From positions 1 to 6,872 of the forward strand of contig CAYWMN010000211.1 in the NCBI GenBank assembly GCA_964459065.1: DNA of 6,872 nt. The letters run 5' to 3'. A program made the position numbers and the translations under genes. This DNA is from JAMCXS01 sp964459065 (GTDB lineage: Bacteria; Acidobacteriota; Terriglobia; UBA7540). Below are positions 6,548-6,872 of the stretch, one piece after another (position 1 is the stretch's first letter; each line of letters starts with the position of its first letter). Below the pieces are notes generated by a model. That model was not told the DNA's origin. It did no database searches and saw nothing but the letters and a program-made list of their open reading frames with translations.

Positions 6548-6872
6548 TTATTGTGCAGCAGAATCCGCTGCGGAATTCACCAACTCCGCCGCCGCGCGGA
6601 CAGTGTTGCTGTGGATGCGAACCGTGTCGGCCACGTGGCGCGCGTAGCCTCCCGCAAAAGTGACCACCACGGGAATCTTCTTCGCCCTCGCCTTTTCAAA
6701 AACCAGCTGGTCGCGGTGTTCGAGGCCCTGGAGCGTCAGCTTCAAGCCTCCGAGCTGGTCTTCCTGGTAGGGGTCGGCTCCCGCCAGGTAGAAGATGATT
6801 TGGGGATTGAAATGTGCCAGAGCCTTATCGAGGGTATCCTCCAGGACCGTCAGATATTCGGTGTCGCGGACG
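6548..6872 (-). CDS. Histone deacetylase superfamily protein, C-terminal part (5' end beyond the window)
   Basis: The frame on the minus strand is open from the right edge to a TAA at 6548-6550, giving 107 complete visible codons. Numbered from the edge, FYLAGADPY (27-35) matches the strand-end motif whose Asp (Asp33 here) is the third zinc ligand in histone-deacetylase-like enzymes. DQLGGLKLT follows, and AGGYAR (73-78) carries the Tyr (Tyr76) that stabilises the transition state. The family hydrolyses acetyl groups from acetyl-lysine, acetylated polyamines or other small amides; bacterial members such as AcuC act on acetyl-CoA synthetase. The first two metal ligands and the His pair would lie outside the window, so activity cannot be judged. 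The TTG at 6743-6745 is internal, not the start, because the conserved motif lies upstream of it. The gene converges on larE. Confidence 0.88.
   Translation of the reverse strand, partial: VRDTEYLTVLEDTLDKALAHFNPQIIFYLAGADPYQEDQLGGLKLTLQGLEHRDQLVFEKARAKKIPVVVTFAGGYARHVADTVRIHSNTVRAAAELVNSAADSAAQ

Noticed and set aside
6548..6745. A 65-residue stand-alone gene starting at TTG 6745 on the minus strand
   Set aside because: The same frame continues without a stop to the window edge and carries the conserved GAD metal-binding motif upstream, so this is only the tail of a larger gene.

Overview
The window reads as a piece of a moderately GC-rich bacterial chromosome with ordinary gene density. It holds no mobile element, CRISPR array, tRNA or rRNA that I can see. 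The gene styles (a gyrase A with an acidic tail, a very large Tat-exported carbohydrate-type protein, a LarE protein, a short histone-deacetylase-type protein) fit an environmental Acidobacteriota or a similar soil lineage. That placement is inference from general impression, not from a marker comparison.

Layout, left to right. (1) Positions 1-2478, + strand: gyrA, missing only about its first dozen codons at the left edge. (2) Positions 2479-2606: a short spacer with a good extended -10 promoter candidate and a GC-rich inverted repeat just before the next gene. (3) Positions 2607-5444, + strand: a 945-residue protein with a twin-arginine signal, a beta-rich N-terminal domain, a glycosidase-like barrel interrupted by a small beta domain, and a C-terminal galactose-binding-like region. 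I cannot assign its substrate. (4) Positions 5445-5607: a structured spacer with a perfect TATAAT, a 20-codon mini-ORF, a terminator-like hairpin with a U-tract, and a strong Shine-Dalgarno sequence directly after it. (5) Positions 5608-6429, + strand: larE, a PP-loop ATPase for sulfur insertion, starting with TTG and carrying three cysteines in the pattern linked to [4Fe-4S]-type LarE enzymes. (6) Positions 6548-6872, - strand: the C-terminal part of a histone-deacetylase-superfamily protein, convergent with larE and cut by the right edge.

The genes do not form an obvious pathway. gyrA is housekeeping, the exported protein appears to be its own transcription unit, and larE stands without larB or larC in view. 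The most interesting parts are the apparent attenuator-like leader in front of larE and the unusual architecture of the large exported protein.
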